Assembly (NCBI RefSeq): GCF_001875325.1
Contig: NZ_MDDC01000005.1
Coordinates: 86,835 to 150,834 of the forward strand
Direction: 5' to 3'
Origin: Neomoorella thermoacetica
GTDB taxonomy: Bacteria; Bacillota; DSM-521; Neomoorellales; Neomoorellaceae
Length of the DNA stretch: 64,000 nt
The position numbers and the translations under genes were made by a program. Under the pieces are notes generated by a model. That model was not told the origin of the DNA. It did not search any database and saw nothing but the letters and a program-made list of their open reading frames with translations. Shown piece after piece: positions 16,895 to 25,788 of the stretch (position 1 is its first letter; every line of letters starts with the position of its first letter).

Positions 16895-16933
16895 CAGGAA
16901 ACGCCACCGGCTCGGAGCCGCTGGCGTTTCTAG
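16895..16933 (-). terminator. Terminator of the tRNA-Pro/tRNA-Thr transcript
   Basis: On the minus strand GAAACGCCA (complement of 16922-16930) pairs with TGGCGTTTC (complement of 16898-16906) around a GC-rich loop, followed by CTGTTTTT. It sits just after the tRNA-Thr 3' end. Confidence 0.75.
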
Positions 16934-16940
16934 CTTTTCC

Positions 16941-17016
16941 TGGAGCCAACGAGGGGATTCGAACCCCTGACCTGCTGATTACAAGTCAGCTGCTCTACCA
17001 GCTGAGCTACGTTGGC
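16941..17016 (-). tRNA. tRNA-Thr (anticodon TGT)
   Basis: 76 nt with a full cloverleaf. Acceptor GCCAACG pairs with CGTTGGC, the D-arm is GCTCAGCTGGTAGAGC, the anticodon loop is CTTGTAA and the T-arm is GGGGTTCGAATCCCC. The 3' CCA is encoded. Confidence 0.97.
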
Positions 17017-17025
17017 ACGCTGTGG

Positions 17026-17103
17026 TGGTCGGGATGACAGGATTTGAACCTGCGACCCCCTGCTCCCAAAGCAGGTGCTCTAGCCAAACTGAGCTACATC
17101 CCG
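17026..17103 (-). tRNA. tRNA-Pro (anticodon TGG)
   Basis: 78 nt cloverleaf. Acceptor CGGGATG pairs with CATCCCG, the anticodon loop is TTTGGGA (anticodon TGG), the T-arm is GCAGGTTCAAATCCTGT and CCA is encoded. It lies 9 nt upstream of tRNA-Thr in the same orientation. Confidence 0.97.
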
Positions 17104-17147
17104 GCAACGGTCCTATTTTACCATACCTGGTGCCGGCAGGCAATACT

Positions 17148-18572
17148 TTAATGACCGCCTCGGGGCAAATTATCGCTCCTGACCAGGGATGCTATAGCGC
17201 CGGAGGCTGCAAGGATTGCTCCTACAAGGAAGGCAGCCTTCATGCCTGCCAAAAAGGCCAGAGTTATATTCTCAGGCCCCAAAGCTGCCAGCTTGGCGGA
17301 ACGCTGCCACGTAAACACCCCGCTGCTCACGGCGATACCCAAAACCATCCCCACGTTGCGAACTGTGGCCAGGACACCGGAACCTATACCCAGACGATGG
17401 CGGGGGACACTGCCCATAACAGCACTATTGTTGGGGGATTGAAAAATGCCAGTACCGAGCCCGAAGAGGCACAGACGCCAGATGATATCAAAAGCCCGGG
17501 AATTGACCTTCAGGCCCGCCATCAGGAAAAGGGCCACACTGACGATGGCCTGGCCGGTAAAAGCCAGCCAGCGGGTCCCCAGGCGGTCCGATAAGGCCCC
17601 ACTAACAGGCGCCAACAACAAAACAACCAGGGGGGAAGCCGTGAGAATCAAACCGGTGTGCCCGGCTGTATAGTTTAATATCTGCTGCAGGTAGAAGGGG
17701 AGCAAAAAAATTAGAGCATACTGGGACATAAAATTCATCAAGGCGGCAAAGTTGGCGGCGCTGAAAACTTTATTGTGAAAAAGGGTTAAATCAAGCATCG
17801 GCTCCTTTACGCTTTTTTCCCAGCGGAAGAAAAGCCATGCGCCAACAAGAAATACCAGGCTCAACACCAGGGTAGCCGGCGAGGTCCAACCCCACTCTTC
17901 GCCATAACTCCCGGCCAGGAGGAAAGCGCTCAAGGAAAGAAAGCCCAAAGTAGCGCCAATGAGATCAAATTGTTGCGGTTTTAAATCCCTGGTTTCCGGT
18001 ACTACCTGCCGGCACATGATATAACTGATGATCCCGATGGGTATGTTAATGGTGAAAATAGCCTCCCAACCGGCCACCGAAACCAGAAAACCGCCCAGGG
18101 TCGGTCCCAAAGCCAGGCCCACGGCAATAATCATCCCGTTGGTTCCAAGGGCACGACCGCGTTCGTAGGGCGGAAATACCGAGGTAATTATGGCCGGGCC
18201 CATAGCCATAAACATCCCCGCACCAATAGCCTGGACAGCCCGGAAAATAATAAGAATCCAGATATTAGGTGCCAGGGCGCAAATGCCGGATGCTATTGTA
18301 AAGATAACAATACCCATTAACAGCACCCGGCGAAAGCCGTACATATCTCCAAGTCGTCCGTAGGTTAATATCAAACTACCCAGGACCAGAAGATAGGCCA
18401 TGGATACCCAGCCAACGGTATTTAAGTCAACATTAAAAACTCTGCCTATAGTAGGCAGGGCAACGTTGACAACACTGCCGTCAATAGGGCCCATAATCCC
18501 GGCGGCCATAACGGCAAATAGGATGAGCCAGCGCCGGGGATGCGGCGCCGGAGAAGCATCATTCTGAAGCAA
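17148..18572 (-). CDS. MFS multidrug exporter, DHA2 (EmrB/QacA) family
   Basis: 474 aa from TTG 18572 with AGGAGG 9 nt upstream. About 14 membrane segments are visible. Family motifs include GPIDGSVVNVALPTIG near residue 28 (motif D1 type), YGRLGDMYGFRRVLL near 75 (motif A) and a motif C-like GLALGPTLGGFLV near 152. DHA2 proteins export drugs or dyes by proton antiport. Substrate unknown; no TetR- or MarR-type regulator gene is adjacent. Confidence 0.88.
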   Translation of the reverse strand: MLQNDASPAPHPRRWLILFAVMAAGIMGPIDGSVVNVALPTIGRVFNVDLNTVGWVSMAYLLVLGSLILTYGRLGDMYGFRRVLLMGIVIFTIASGICALAPNIWILIIFRAVQAIGAGMFMAMGPAIITSVFPPYERGRALGTNGMIIAVGLALGPTLGGFLVSVAGWEAIFTINIPIGIISYIMCRQVVPETRDLKPQQFDLIGATLGFLSLSAFLLAGSYGEEWGWTSPATLVLSLVFLVGAWLFFRWEKSVKEPMLDLTLFHNKVFSAANFAALMNFMSQYALIFLLPFYLQQILNYTAGHTGLILTASPLVVLLLAPVSGALSDRLGTRWLAFTGQAIVSVALFLMAGLKVNSRAFDIIWRLCLFGLGTGIFQSPNNSAVMGSVPRHRLGIGSGVLATVRNVGMVLGIAVSSGVFTWQRSAKLAALGPENITLAFLAGMKAAFLVGAILAASGAIASLVRSDNLPRGGH

Positions 18573-18654
18573 ACAAAAGAACCTCCTTTAAGGCCACAGC
18601 ATTGTTAAATATATTTTTCCATACCCCGGTCCACCCGTCAAGACAAATAAAACC

Positions 18655-18683
18655 TTGACACCTGGAACAGGGTAAATTACGAT
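18655..18683 (+). promoter_or_regulatory. Promoter of the 39-aa zinc-ribbon gene
   Basis: TTGACA (18655-18660), a 17-bp spacer and TACGAT (18678-18683), 40 nt before the start codon. The spacer contains the dyad ACCTG-GAA-CAGGGT. Confidence 0.5.
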
Positions 18684-18722
18684 TATACAGTAATGTTTAT
18701 TTAGAAAGGTAGGTAAAAAATA

Positions 18723-18842
18723 ATGGCAGTCTGGCAGTGCACCCAGTGTGGTTACGAAAAGGATTCTCGTTGCAAGCCCCGTAAATGCCCCGGGTGTGGC
18801 GCCAAAGATTCCTTTACAAAAAAAGAAGCCAATAACTCCTAG
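18723..18842 (+). CDS. Small rubredoxin-like zinc-ribbon protein, 39 aa
   Basis: ATG 18723 follows the ribosome-binding region GAAAGGTAGG. The product starts MAVWQCTQCGYEKDSRCKP and contains two CxxC knuckles, CTQC near residue 6 and CPGC near residue 23, linked by a Lys/Arg-rich RCKPRKCPGCGA segment. This RCKP-x-KCP-x-CGA pattern recurs in short Firmicute proteins resembling a rubredoxin or rubrerythrin tail. It probably binds one Zn or Fe. It has its own promoter and terminator and lies between the MFS gene and the acs cluster. Function unknown. Confidence 0.75.
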   Translation: MAVWQCTQCGYEKDSRCKPRKCPGCGAKDSFTKKEANNS

Positions 18843-18863
18843 CTCCCTCGGGAGCCCTTTTTT
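18842..18863 (+). terminator. Terminator after the zinc-ribbon gene
   Basis: GCTCCC (18842-18847) and GGGAGC (18850-18855), then CCTTTTTT. It insulates the acs promoter region downstream. Confidence 0.75.
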
Positions 18864-18890
18864 GTGGCTCCCCATTCTTTAGAACCAAAT

Positions 18891-18956
18891 AATCTTTTAT
18901 TAAAACAATCTTTTATTAAAAAGATCATTTCTTTTTAACACTGAATGTTTTATAAT
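18891..18956 (+). promoter_or_regulatory. Candidate acs-operon promoter with tandem upstream repeats
   Basis: A perfect tandem repeat, AATCTTTTATTAAAA (18891-18905 and 18907-18921, 16-bp period), precedes -10 TATAAT (18951-18956). The -35 at 17 bp (TTTCTT) is poor, so an activator or UP-element effect from the repeats is plausible. This is the only good -10 between the upstream terminator and cooC in this AT-rich stretch. Confidence 0.5.
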
Positions 18957-19225
18957 ATAGACTTGAGGGCCTGAAGCGGGGTTGAATTTTTATAACTTTT
19001 TTGGCATCAACAAACAAAGAATAAAATTCAGGTTTAAAAATTTGTTTGCCGGGCTAAAGTTCAACAAAATTTAGCAACAGAATTTTAAGGAGAGAAGCAG
19101 GAAAAATAGACTTTGTGTAGAAGTTCACTACTATGAAATCGGAAAAATGAACGTCCATTTTTCCGAACGATGGACCTGGTCGAGGCCCTAATGATCGAGG
19201 GAACAAGAATGGAGTTGGTGTACAG
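18957..19225 (+). other. Long leader of the acs operon with hairpin and coupled short ORFs
   Basis: If transcription starts near 18963 the leader is about 260 nt. It contains a 10-bp hairpin CGGAAAAATG (19140-19149)/CATTTTTCCG (19156-19165). Two short frames follow: ATG 19147-TAA 19191 (14 codons) and ATG 19191-TGA 19229 (12 codons, GAGG 5 nt upstream). The latter stop overlaps the cooC GTG start. Whether they are translated is unknown. Confidence 0.4.
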
Positions 19226-19975
19226 GTGAAACTGGCTATTTCCGGAAAGGGTGGTGTCGGCAAAACTACTATTGCCGCCGGTTTAATTAAATACTTTGCC
19301 GATCAGGGTTACCAGGTCTATGCTGTGGACGCTGACCCCGATACCAGCCTGGGTATGGTCCTGGGCCTTCCGGAGGAAAGACTGGGTACCCTGAAACCAA
19401 TTGTCGACATGCGTCAAATCATTGCCGAGCGTACAGGCGGGGAAGGGGCCTTCTTTTCTTTAAACCCGGAGGTTGATAGCCTGTTAGAGGATTTTACCAT
19501 AAAAAAAGATAATATCCTGTTCCTGAAAATGGGGGCTATAAAACCCGGGGGCTCTACCTGTTATTGCCGGGAAAATACTGTTTTAAATGCCATGATTAAT
19601 TCTCTCCTCTTGAAACGCCGGGAAATGGTGGTTCTGGATATGGGGGCAGGTATCGAACACCTTACCCGGGGAACAGCCCGCGGGGTAGATACCATGCTCA
19701 TAGTTACCGAACCAACCCTGGTAAGCATCCAGACTGCCCGGGTTATCCAAAAACTGGCGTCCGAGCTGGGGATTGAACAAATAAAATTTATAGGTAATAA
19801 ACTGCACCACCCCAGGGATGAAGAATTTATCCTCAACCACTTGCCATCAGATGATGTCATCGGTCTTATTCCTTTTCAACCGGCAATCCTGGACCAGGCA
19901 GCCGGGATTACAGATACAGACTCCTCTGTTGCTAGCGGTATTATTGAGCTGGCTGCCCGACTAATCGAAAATTAA
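19226..19975 (+). CDS. cooC: CooC-type nickel-insertion ATPase for CO dehydrogenase
   Basis: 249 aa from GTG 19226. The deviant Walker A GKGGVGKTT is at residues 7-15, switch I-like VDADPDTSLG near 34, the metal-binding CxC (CYC in GSTCYCREN) near 112 and Walker B VVLDMGAG near 135. CooC is a MinD-like dimeric ATPase that binds Ni at the CxC interface and matures the C-cluster of CODH. It heads the acs gene cluster 124 nt before acsA. A second paralogue, acsF, lies further down the cluster. Confidence 0.9.
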   Translation: MKLAISGKGGVGKTTIAAGLIKYFADQGYQVYAVDADPDTSLGMVLGLPEERLGTLKPIVDMRQIIAERTGGEGAFFSLNPEVDSLLEDFTIKKDNILFLKMGAIKPGGSTCYCRENTVLNAMINSLLLKRREMVVLDMGAGIEHLTRGTARGVDTMLIVTEPTLVSIQTARVIQKLASELGIEQIKFIGNKLHHPRDEEFILNHLPSDDVIGLIPFQPAILDQAAGITDTDSSVASGIIELAARLIEN

Positions 19976-20002
19976 TGTCATATTCCCTGGGTATAAGGCA
20001 GG

Positions 20003-20062
20003 GGAGAACCGGAGTTCTCTCCAGGAAAAATATTAGGGAATCACCTGTTACCCAAACAGGTG
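20003..20062 (+). other. Two intercistronic hairpins between cooC and acsA
   Basis: GAGAAC-CGGA-GTTCTC (20004-20019) and CACCTGT-TACCCAA-ACAGGTG (20042-20062). Neither has a T-run. They may mark mRNA processing or stability sites that set acsA levels apart from cooC. Confidence 0.45.
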
Positions 20063-20099
20063 TAGGATTAAATGTACCAAGACCAAGGAGGTAAGCAGT

Positions 20100-22124
20100 A
20101 TGCCCAGGTTCCGCGATCTCTCCCATAATTGCAGGCCCTCAGAGGCCCCGCGGGTCATGGAACCCAAAAACAGGGACCGTACCGTAGACCCGGCGGTCCT
20201 GGAAATGCTGGTTAAAAGCAGGGATGACAAGGTAATCACCGCTTTTGACCGCTTCGTCGCCCAGCAGCCCCAGTGTAAAATCGGCTATGAGGGTATTTGC
20301 TGCCGTTTCTGCATGGCCGGTCCCTGCCGCATCAAGGCGACCGAGGGCCCTGGCAGCCGTGGCATTTGCGGCGCTTCTGCCTGGACCATTGTCGCCCGCA
20401 ATGTAGGTTTAATGATCCTTACCGGTGCCGCCGCCCACTGCGAACACGGCAACCATATAGCCCATACCTTGGTGGAAATGGCCGAGGGTAAAGCTCCCGA
20501 TTATAGCGTTAAGGACGAGGCCAAGCTCAAGGAAGTCTGCCGCCGGGTGGGCATTGATATCGAGGGCAAGAGTATTATGGAACTGGCCCAGGAGGTAGGC
20601 GAGAAGGCCCTGGAAGACTTCCGCCGCTTGAAGGGCGAAGGCGAAGCCACGTGGCTGATGACTGCTATCAATGAGGGCAGGAAAGAAAAGTTCCGCACCC
20701 ACAATGTTGTGCCCTATGGTATTCATGCCTCCATTTCCGAACTAGTCAACCAGGCCCATATGGGTATGGATAACGACCCCGTGAACCTGGTCTTCAGCGC
20801 TATCAGGGTAGCCCTGGCTGACTATACTGGTGAACATATAGCCACTGATTTCTCCGACATTCTCTTCGGCACTCCCCAACCGGTGGTCAGCGAAGCCAAC
20901 ATGGGAGTCCTGGATCCCGATCAAGTCAATTTCGTCCTCCATGGCCATAACCCCTTATTGAGTGAGATTATCGTACAAGCAGCGCGCGAGATGGAAGGAG
21001 AGGCCAAGGCTGCCGGCGCCAAGGGCATCAACCTGGTGGGCATCTGCTGCACCGGTAACGAAGTCCTGATGCGCCAGGGTATCCCCCTGGTTACCTCCTT
21101 CGCCTCCCAGGAGCTGGCCATCTGCACCGGCGCCATTGACGCCATGTGCGTCGATGTCCAGTGTATCATGCCTTCCATCAGCGCCGTGGCCGAGTGTTAT
21201 CATACCCGGATCATCACTACTGCCGATAACGCCAAGATTCCCGGTGCCTACCATATCGACTATCAAACAGCCACGGCTATCGATAACGCCAAAACCGCCA
21301 TTCGCATGGCCATCGAGGCATTCAAAGAAAGGAAAGAGAGTAACCGTCCGGTTTACATCCCCCAGATTAAGAACCGGGTAGTCGCTGGCTGGAGTCTTGA
21401 AGCCCTGACCAAACTCCTGGCTACCCAGAATGCCCAAAATCCCATCCGGGTACTCAACCAGGCCATCCTCGACGGTGAACTGGCGGGCGTAGCCTTATTC
21501 TGCGGGTGTAACAACCTTAAGGGGTTCCAGGATAACTCCCACCTGACAGTAATGAAAGAACTGCTGAAGAATAATGTCTTTGTAGTGGCTACAGGTTGCT
21601 CCGCCCAGGCCGCCGGAAAGCTCGGCCTCCTGGATCCGGCCAATGTGGAAACCTACTGCGGCGACGGCCTGAAAAGCTTCTTAAAACGCCTGGGTGAAAG
21701 CGCCAACATCGAAATCGGCCTGCCGCCTGTGTTCCACATGGGTTCCTGTGTGGATAACTCACGGGCAGGAGACCTGCTCATGGCTATGGCCAACGACCTG
21801 GGTGTAGATACCCCGAAGGTGCCCTTCGTAGCCTCGGCCCCGGAAGCCATGAGCGGTAAGTCTACTGCTATCGGTACCTGGTGGGTATCCCTTGGTGTAC
21901 CGACTCATGTCGGCACCATGCCACCGGTAGAAGGTAGCGACCTCATTTATAGTATTCTAACCCAGATAGCCAGCGACGTTTATGGCGGTTACTTTATCTT
22001 CGAAATGGATCCCCAGGTGGCTGCCCGGAAGATCCTTGACGCCCTGGAATACCGCACCTGGAAGCTGGGCGTACACAAAGAAGTAGCTGAACGTTATGAT
22101 ACCAAACTCTGCCAGGGTTATTAG
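20100..22124 (+). CDS. acsA: Anaerobic Ni-Fe carbon monoxide dehydrogenase, beta subunit of CODH/ACS
   Basis: 674 aa, the exact length of the Moorella enzyme, with AAGGAGG before ATG 20100. The cluster B/D region CRFCMAGPCRI lies near residue 67, with GICGASAW near 89 and H113 in HCEHGNH. C-cluster ligands appear in GICCTGNE near 315, FCGCNN near 470, ATGCSAQ near 500 and HMGSCVDNSR near 550. The enzyme reduces CO2 to CO, which passes through the internal tunnel to acetyl-CoA synthase. acsB follows after 20 nt. Confidence 0.98.
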   Translation: MPRFRDLSHNCRPSEAPRVMEPKNRDRTVDPAVLEMLVKSRDDKVITAFDRFVAQQPQCKIGYEGICCRFCMAGPCRIKATEGPGSRGICGASAWTIVARNVGLMILTGAAAHCEHGNHIAHTLVEMAEGKAPDYSVKDEAKLKEVCRRVGIDIEGKSIMELAQEVGEKALEDFRRLKGEGEATWLMTAINEGRKEKFRTHNVVPYGIHASISELVNQAHMGMDNDPVNLVFSAIRVALADYTGEHIATDFSDILFGTPQPVVSEANMGVLDPDQVNFVLHGHNPLLSEIIVQAAREMEGEAKAAGAKGINLVGICCTGNEVLMRQGIPLVTSFASQELAICTGAIDAMCVDVQCIMPSISAVAECYHTRIITTADNAKIPGAYHIDYQTATAIDNAKTAIRMAIEAFKERKESNRPVYIPQIKNRVVAGWSLEALTKLLATQNAQNPIRVLNQAILDGELAGVALFCGCNNLKGFQDNSHLTVMKELLKNNVFVVATGCSAQAAGKLGLLDPANVETYCGDGLKSFLKRLGESANIEIGLPPVFHMGSCVDNSRAGDLLMAMANDLGVDTPKVPFVASAPEAMSGKSTAIGTWWVSLGVPTHVGTMPPVEGSDLIYSILTQIASDVYGGYFIFEMDPQVAARKILDALEYRTWKLGVHKEVAERYDTKLCQGY

Positions 22125-22144
22125 AGTATGAGGAGGGTCAGTTA

Positions 22145-24334
22145 ATGAGTGATTTTGATAAAATCTTCGAGGGTGCTATTCCAGAAGGTAAAGAGCCGTT
22201 GGCCCTGTTCCGGGAAGTTTACCATGGCGCCATTACAGCTACCAGTTACGCGGAAATCCTTTTAAATCAGGCTATAAGGACCTATGGTCCCGATCATCCC
22301 GTCGGTTATCCTGATACAGCCTACTACCTGCCGGTTATCCGCTGTTTCAGCGGGGAAGAGGTCAAGAAACTGGGGGATTTGCCACCTATTTTAAACCGCA
22401 AGCGGGCGCAGGTAAGCCCGGTCCTGAATTTCGAGAATGCCCGCCTGGCCGGGGAAGCTACCTGGTATGCGGCCGAGATCATTGAAGCCCTGCGTTACCT
22501 TAAATATAAGCCTGATGAACCCCTCCTGCCCCCACCCTGGACGGGTTTCATCGGCGACCCGGTTGTCCGCCGCTTCGGCATCAAGATGGTAGACTGGACC
22601 ATTCCGGGCGAAGCCATTATCCTGGGCCGGGCCAAAGACTCGAAGGCCCTGGCCAAAATCGTTAAGGAACTCATGGGTATGGGCTTCATGCTCTTTATCT
22701 GTGATGAAGCGGTAGAACAGCTACTGGAAGAAAACGTCAAACTGGGGATTGACTATATCGCTTATCCCCTGGGGAACTTCACCCAGATTGTCCATGCCGC
22801 CAACTACGCCCTGCGGGCCGGTATGATGTTCGGAGGCGTTACCCCGGGTGCTCGTGAAGAACAGCGTGACTACCAGCGCCGCCGTATCCGCGCCTTTGTC
22901 CTTTATCTCGGCGAGCATGACATGGTCAAGACGGCTGCCGCCTTCGGGGCTATTTTCACCGGTTTCCCGGTCATTACCGACCAGCCGTTGCCAGAGGACA
23001 AACAGATCCCGGATTGGTTCTTCAGCGTCGAGGACTATGATAAAATAGTCCAGGTAGCCATGGAGACCCGTGGGATCAAGCTCACCAAGATCAAGTTGGA
23101 CCTGCCCATTAACTTCGGCCCTGCCTTTGAGGGCGAGAGTATACGTAAGGGCGATATGTACATCGAAATGGGCGGTACCCGGACGCCGGCCTTTGAACTG
23201 GTACGCACCGTTTCGGAATCCGAGATCACCGATGGTAAGATTGAAGTTATAGGTCCCGATATCGACCAGGTACCGGAAGGCAGCAAACTGCCCCTGGGCA
23301 TCCTGGTGGACATCTATGGTCGTAAAATGCAGGCCGATTTTGAAGGAGTTCTCGAGCGCCGCATCCACGACTTCATCAACTACGGTGAAGGTCTCTGGCA
23401 CACCGGCCAGCGTAACATCAACTGGTTGCGGGTCAGCAAAGATGCCGTAGCCAAGGGTTTCCGTTTCAAGAACTACGGTGAAATCCTGGTAGCCAAGATG
23501 AAGGAGGAATTCCCGGCCATCGTCGACCGGGTCCAGGTAACCATTTTTACCGATGAAGCCAAGGTTAAAGAATATATGGAGGTCGCCCGGGAGAAATACA
23601 AGGAACGCGACGACCGCATGCGCGGCCTTACCGATGAAACAGTGGATACCTTTTACTCCTGCGTCCTTTGCCAGTCCTTTGCCCCCAACCATGTGTGTAT
23701 TGTCACCCCGGAACGGGTGGGCCTGTGTGGAGCCGTAAGCTGGCTGGACGCCAAGGCGTCCTATGAAATCAACCATGCCGGTCCTAACCAGCCCATCCCT
23801 AAAGAAGGGGAAATTGATCCCATTAAGGGTATCTGGAAGAGTGTCAATGACTATCTCTATACAGCTTCCAACCGCAACCTGGAACAGGTCTGCCTGTACA
23901 CCCTGAGGGAGAATCCCATGACCTCCTGCGGTTGCTTTGAGGCCATTATGGCCATCCTGCCGGAATGCAACGGCATCATGATTACCACCAGGGACCACGC
24001 CGGCATGACGCCTTCAGGTATGACCTTCTCCACCCTGGCCGGCATGATCGGCGGTGGCATCCAGACACCGGGCTTTATGGGTATCGGTCGCACCTATATC
24101 GTTAGTAAAAAATTTATTTCCGCCGACGGCGGCCTCGCCCGGATTGTCTGGATGCCCAAATCCCTGAAGGAATTCCTCCACGACGACTTTGTACGTCGTA
24201 GTGTTGAGGAGGGCCTGGGAGAGGACTTTATCGATAAAATAGCTGATGAGACCGTCGGTACCTCTGTGGATGAAATTCTGCCCTACCTGGAAGAAAAAGG
24301 TCACCCAGCCCTAACCATGGACCCCATTATGTGA
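22145..24334 (+). CDS. acsB: Acetyl-CoA synthase, alpha subunit of CODH/ACS
   Basis: 729 aa, matching the Moorella ACS. The A-cluster cysteines are visible in SCVLCQSFAPNHVC (known as C506, C509 and C518), GLCGAVSW (C528) and SCGCFE (C595 and C597), the last pair being the distal-Ni CGC motif. It joins CO, the methyl group from the corrinoid protein and CoA to acetyl-CoA. GAGGAGGGTC precedes the ATG. A strong hairpin follows before acsC. Confidence 0.98.
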   Translation: MSDFDKIFEGAIPEGKEPLALFREVYHGAITATSYAEILLNQAIRTYGPDHPVGYPDTAYYLPVIRCFSGEEVKKLGDLPPILNRKRAQVSPVLNFENARLAGEATWYAAEIIEALRYLKYKPDEPLLPPPWTGFIGDPVVRRFGIKMVDWTIPGEAIILGRAKDSKALAKIVKELMGMGFMLFICDEAVEQLLEENVKLGIDYIAYPLGNFTQIVHAANYALRAGMMFGGVTPGAREEQRDYQRRRIRAFVLYLGEHDMVKTAAAFGAIFTGFPVITDQPLPEDKQIPDWFFSVEDYDKIVQVAMETRGIKLTKIKLDLPINFGPAFEGESIRKGDMYIEMGGTRTPAFELVRTVSESEITDGKIEVIGPDIDQVPEGSKLPLGILVDIYGRKMQADFEGVLERRIHDFINYGEGLWHTGQRNINWLRVSKDAVAKGFRFKNYGEILVAKMKEEFPAIVDRVQVTIFTDEAKVKEYMEVAREKYKERDDRMRGLTDETVDTFYSCVLCQSFAPNHVCIVTPERVGLCGAVSWLDAKASYEINHAGPNQPIPKEGEIDPIKGIWKSVNDYLYTASNRNLEQVCLYTLRENPMTSCGCFEAIMAILPECNGIMITTRDHAGMTPSGMTFSTLAGMIGGGIQTPGFMGIGRTYIVSKKFISADGGLARIVWMPKSLKEFLHDDFVRRSVEEGLGEDFIDKIADETVGTSVDEILPYLEEKGHPALTMDPIM

Positions 24335-24344
24335 ACATCCGTCA

Positions 24345-24386
24345 CCCGGTTCCGGGGTTGTCCCGGGGGATAGCGCCGGAACCGGG
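24345..24386 (+). other. Intercistronic hairpin between acsB and acsC
   Basis: CCCGGTTCCGG (24345-24355) pairs perfectly with CCGGAACCGGG (24376-24386), with no T-run. It could protect the upstream acsAB mRNA or attenuate read-through into the corrinoid-protein genes. Confidence 0.55.
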
Positions 24387-24425
24387 CCTAATCAATTTAT
24401 TTTATAAAGAAAGGAGTCAACAAAT

Positions 24426-25766
24426 ATGCCTTTAACGGGACTGGAGATTTACAAGCAACTGCCCAAAAAGAATTGTGGTGAATGCGGGACACCCACCTGT
24501 CTGGCCTTCGCCATGAACCTGGCTTCCGGAAAGGCCAGCCTTGATTCCTGTCCCTATGTTTCAGATGCCGCCCGGGAGGCCCTGGACGCGGCCGCGGCAC
24601 CACCCATTGCCAAGGTAGTCCTGGGCGCCGGGCCGGCAGCCGTTGAAATGGGGGATGAGACTGAACTCTTCCGCCATGATAAACGCTTTTACCATGAAAC
24701 TGCCATTGCCATCCAGGTTAGTGACAACCTGAGCAGTGAAGAATTAAAGGCTAAGGTCGAAGCTATAAATGACCTGAACTTTGACCGTGTGGGTCAGCAC
24801 TACACCGTCCAGGCCATCGCCATCCGCCATGATGCCGATGATCCTGCTGCTTTCAAGGCAGCGGTAGCCAGTGTAGCCGCCGCTACCCAGTTAAACCTTA
24901 TCCTTATGGCCGATGACCCTGACGTATTAAAGGAAGCCCTGGCAGGGATAGCCGACCGCAAGCCCCTGTTATATGCCGCCACCGGTGCCAATTACGAAGC
25001 CATGACTAACCTGGCCAAAGAAAACAACTGCCCCCTGGCCGTTTATGGTAACGGACTGGAAGAACTGGCCCAACTGGTAGATAAAATCGTTGCCCTGGGC
25101 TACAAGCAGCTGGTCCTCGATCCCGGTGCCAGGGAGACCTCCAGGGCTATCGCCGATTTCACCCAGATCCGCCGCCTGGCCATTAAGAAACGTTTCCGTT
25201 CCTTCGGTTATCCCATTATTGCCCTTACAACTGCTGCTAATCCATTAGACGAGATACTCCAGGCAGTTAACTATGTGACCAAGTATGCCAGCCTGGTGGT
25301 TTTACGTACCTGCGCTAAAGAACACCTGTTACCCCTCTTGTCCTGGCGCCAGAACCTCTACACCGATCCGCAGGTTCCCATCAGGGTAGAGGAGAAACTG
25401 AATGAAATCGGTGAAGTCAACGAGAATTCACCGGTCTACGTAACTACCAACTTCTCCCTGACCTATTACTCCGTCGAGGGTGAGATCGAGAGTACGAAGA
25501 TCCCCAGTTACCTGCTCTCGGTGGATACCGACGGCCTGTCAGTCCTGACGGCCTATGCTGATGGTAAATTTGAAGCCGAGAAAATCGCTGCTGTTATGAA
25601 AAAGGTAGACCTGGACAATAAGGTCAAACGCCACCGGATTATTATTCCCGGATCTGTCGCCGTTCTGAAAGGCAAACTGGAAGACTTAACCGGATGGGAA
25701 GTTATCGTTGGCCCCAGGGAAGCCAGCGGCATTGTAGCCTTTGCCCGGGCCAACCTGGCTTCATAG
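24426..25766 (+). CDS. acsC: Corrinoid iron-sulfur protein, large (gamma) subunit
   Basis: 446 aa. The N-terminal 4Fe-4S site uses C17, C20, C25 and C42 (KNCGECGTPTC and DSCPY), followed by a TIM barrel and the C-terminal B12-binding domain near residues 320-446. It carries the methyl group on cobalt between MeTr and ACS. GAAAGGAG precedes the ATG. Together with AcsD it forms the heterodimeric CFeSP; RACo, the next gene, reactivates its Co(II) state. Confidence 0.97.
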   Translation: MPLTGLEIYKQLPKKNCGECGTPTCLAFAMNLASGKASLDSCPYVSDAAREALDAAAAPPIAKVVLGAGPAAVEMGDETELFRHDKRFYHETAIAIQVSDNLSSEELKAKVEAINDLNFDRVGQHYTVQAIAIRHDADDPAAFKAAVASVAAATQLNLILMADDPDVLKEALAGIADRKPLLYAATGANYEAMTNLAKENNCPLAVYGNGLEELAQLVDKIVALGYKQLVLDPGARETSRAIADFTQIRRLAIKKRFRSFGYPIIALTTAANPLDEILQAVNYVTKYASLVVLRTCAKEHLLPLLSWRQNLYTDPQVPIRVEEKLNEIGEVNENSPVYVTTNFSLTYYSVEGEIESTKIPSYLLSVDTDGLSVLTAYADGKFEAEKIAAVMKKVDLDNKVKRHRIIIPGSVAVLKGKLEDLTGWEVIVGPREASGIVAFARANLAS

Positions 25767-25788
25767 GATATACAGGAGGGGGATGCCT

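Noticed and set aside
17022..17594. Plus-strand open frame of 190 codons across the tRNA-Pro gene
   Set aside because: It runs through a tRNA and antisense to the MFS exporter, which has full family motifs.
22721..23998. 425-codon minus-strand open frame
   Set aside because: It is antisense inside acsB, an effect of GC-rich codon bias; the sense protein is a perfect ACS.
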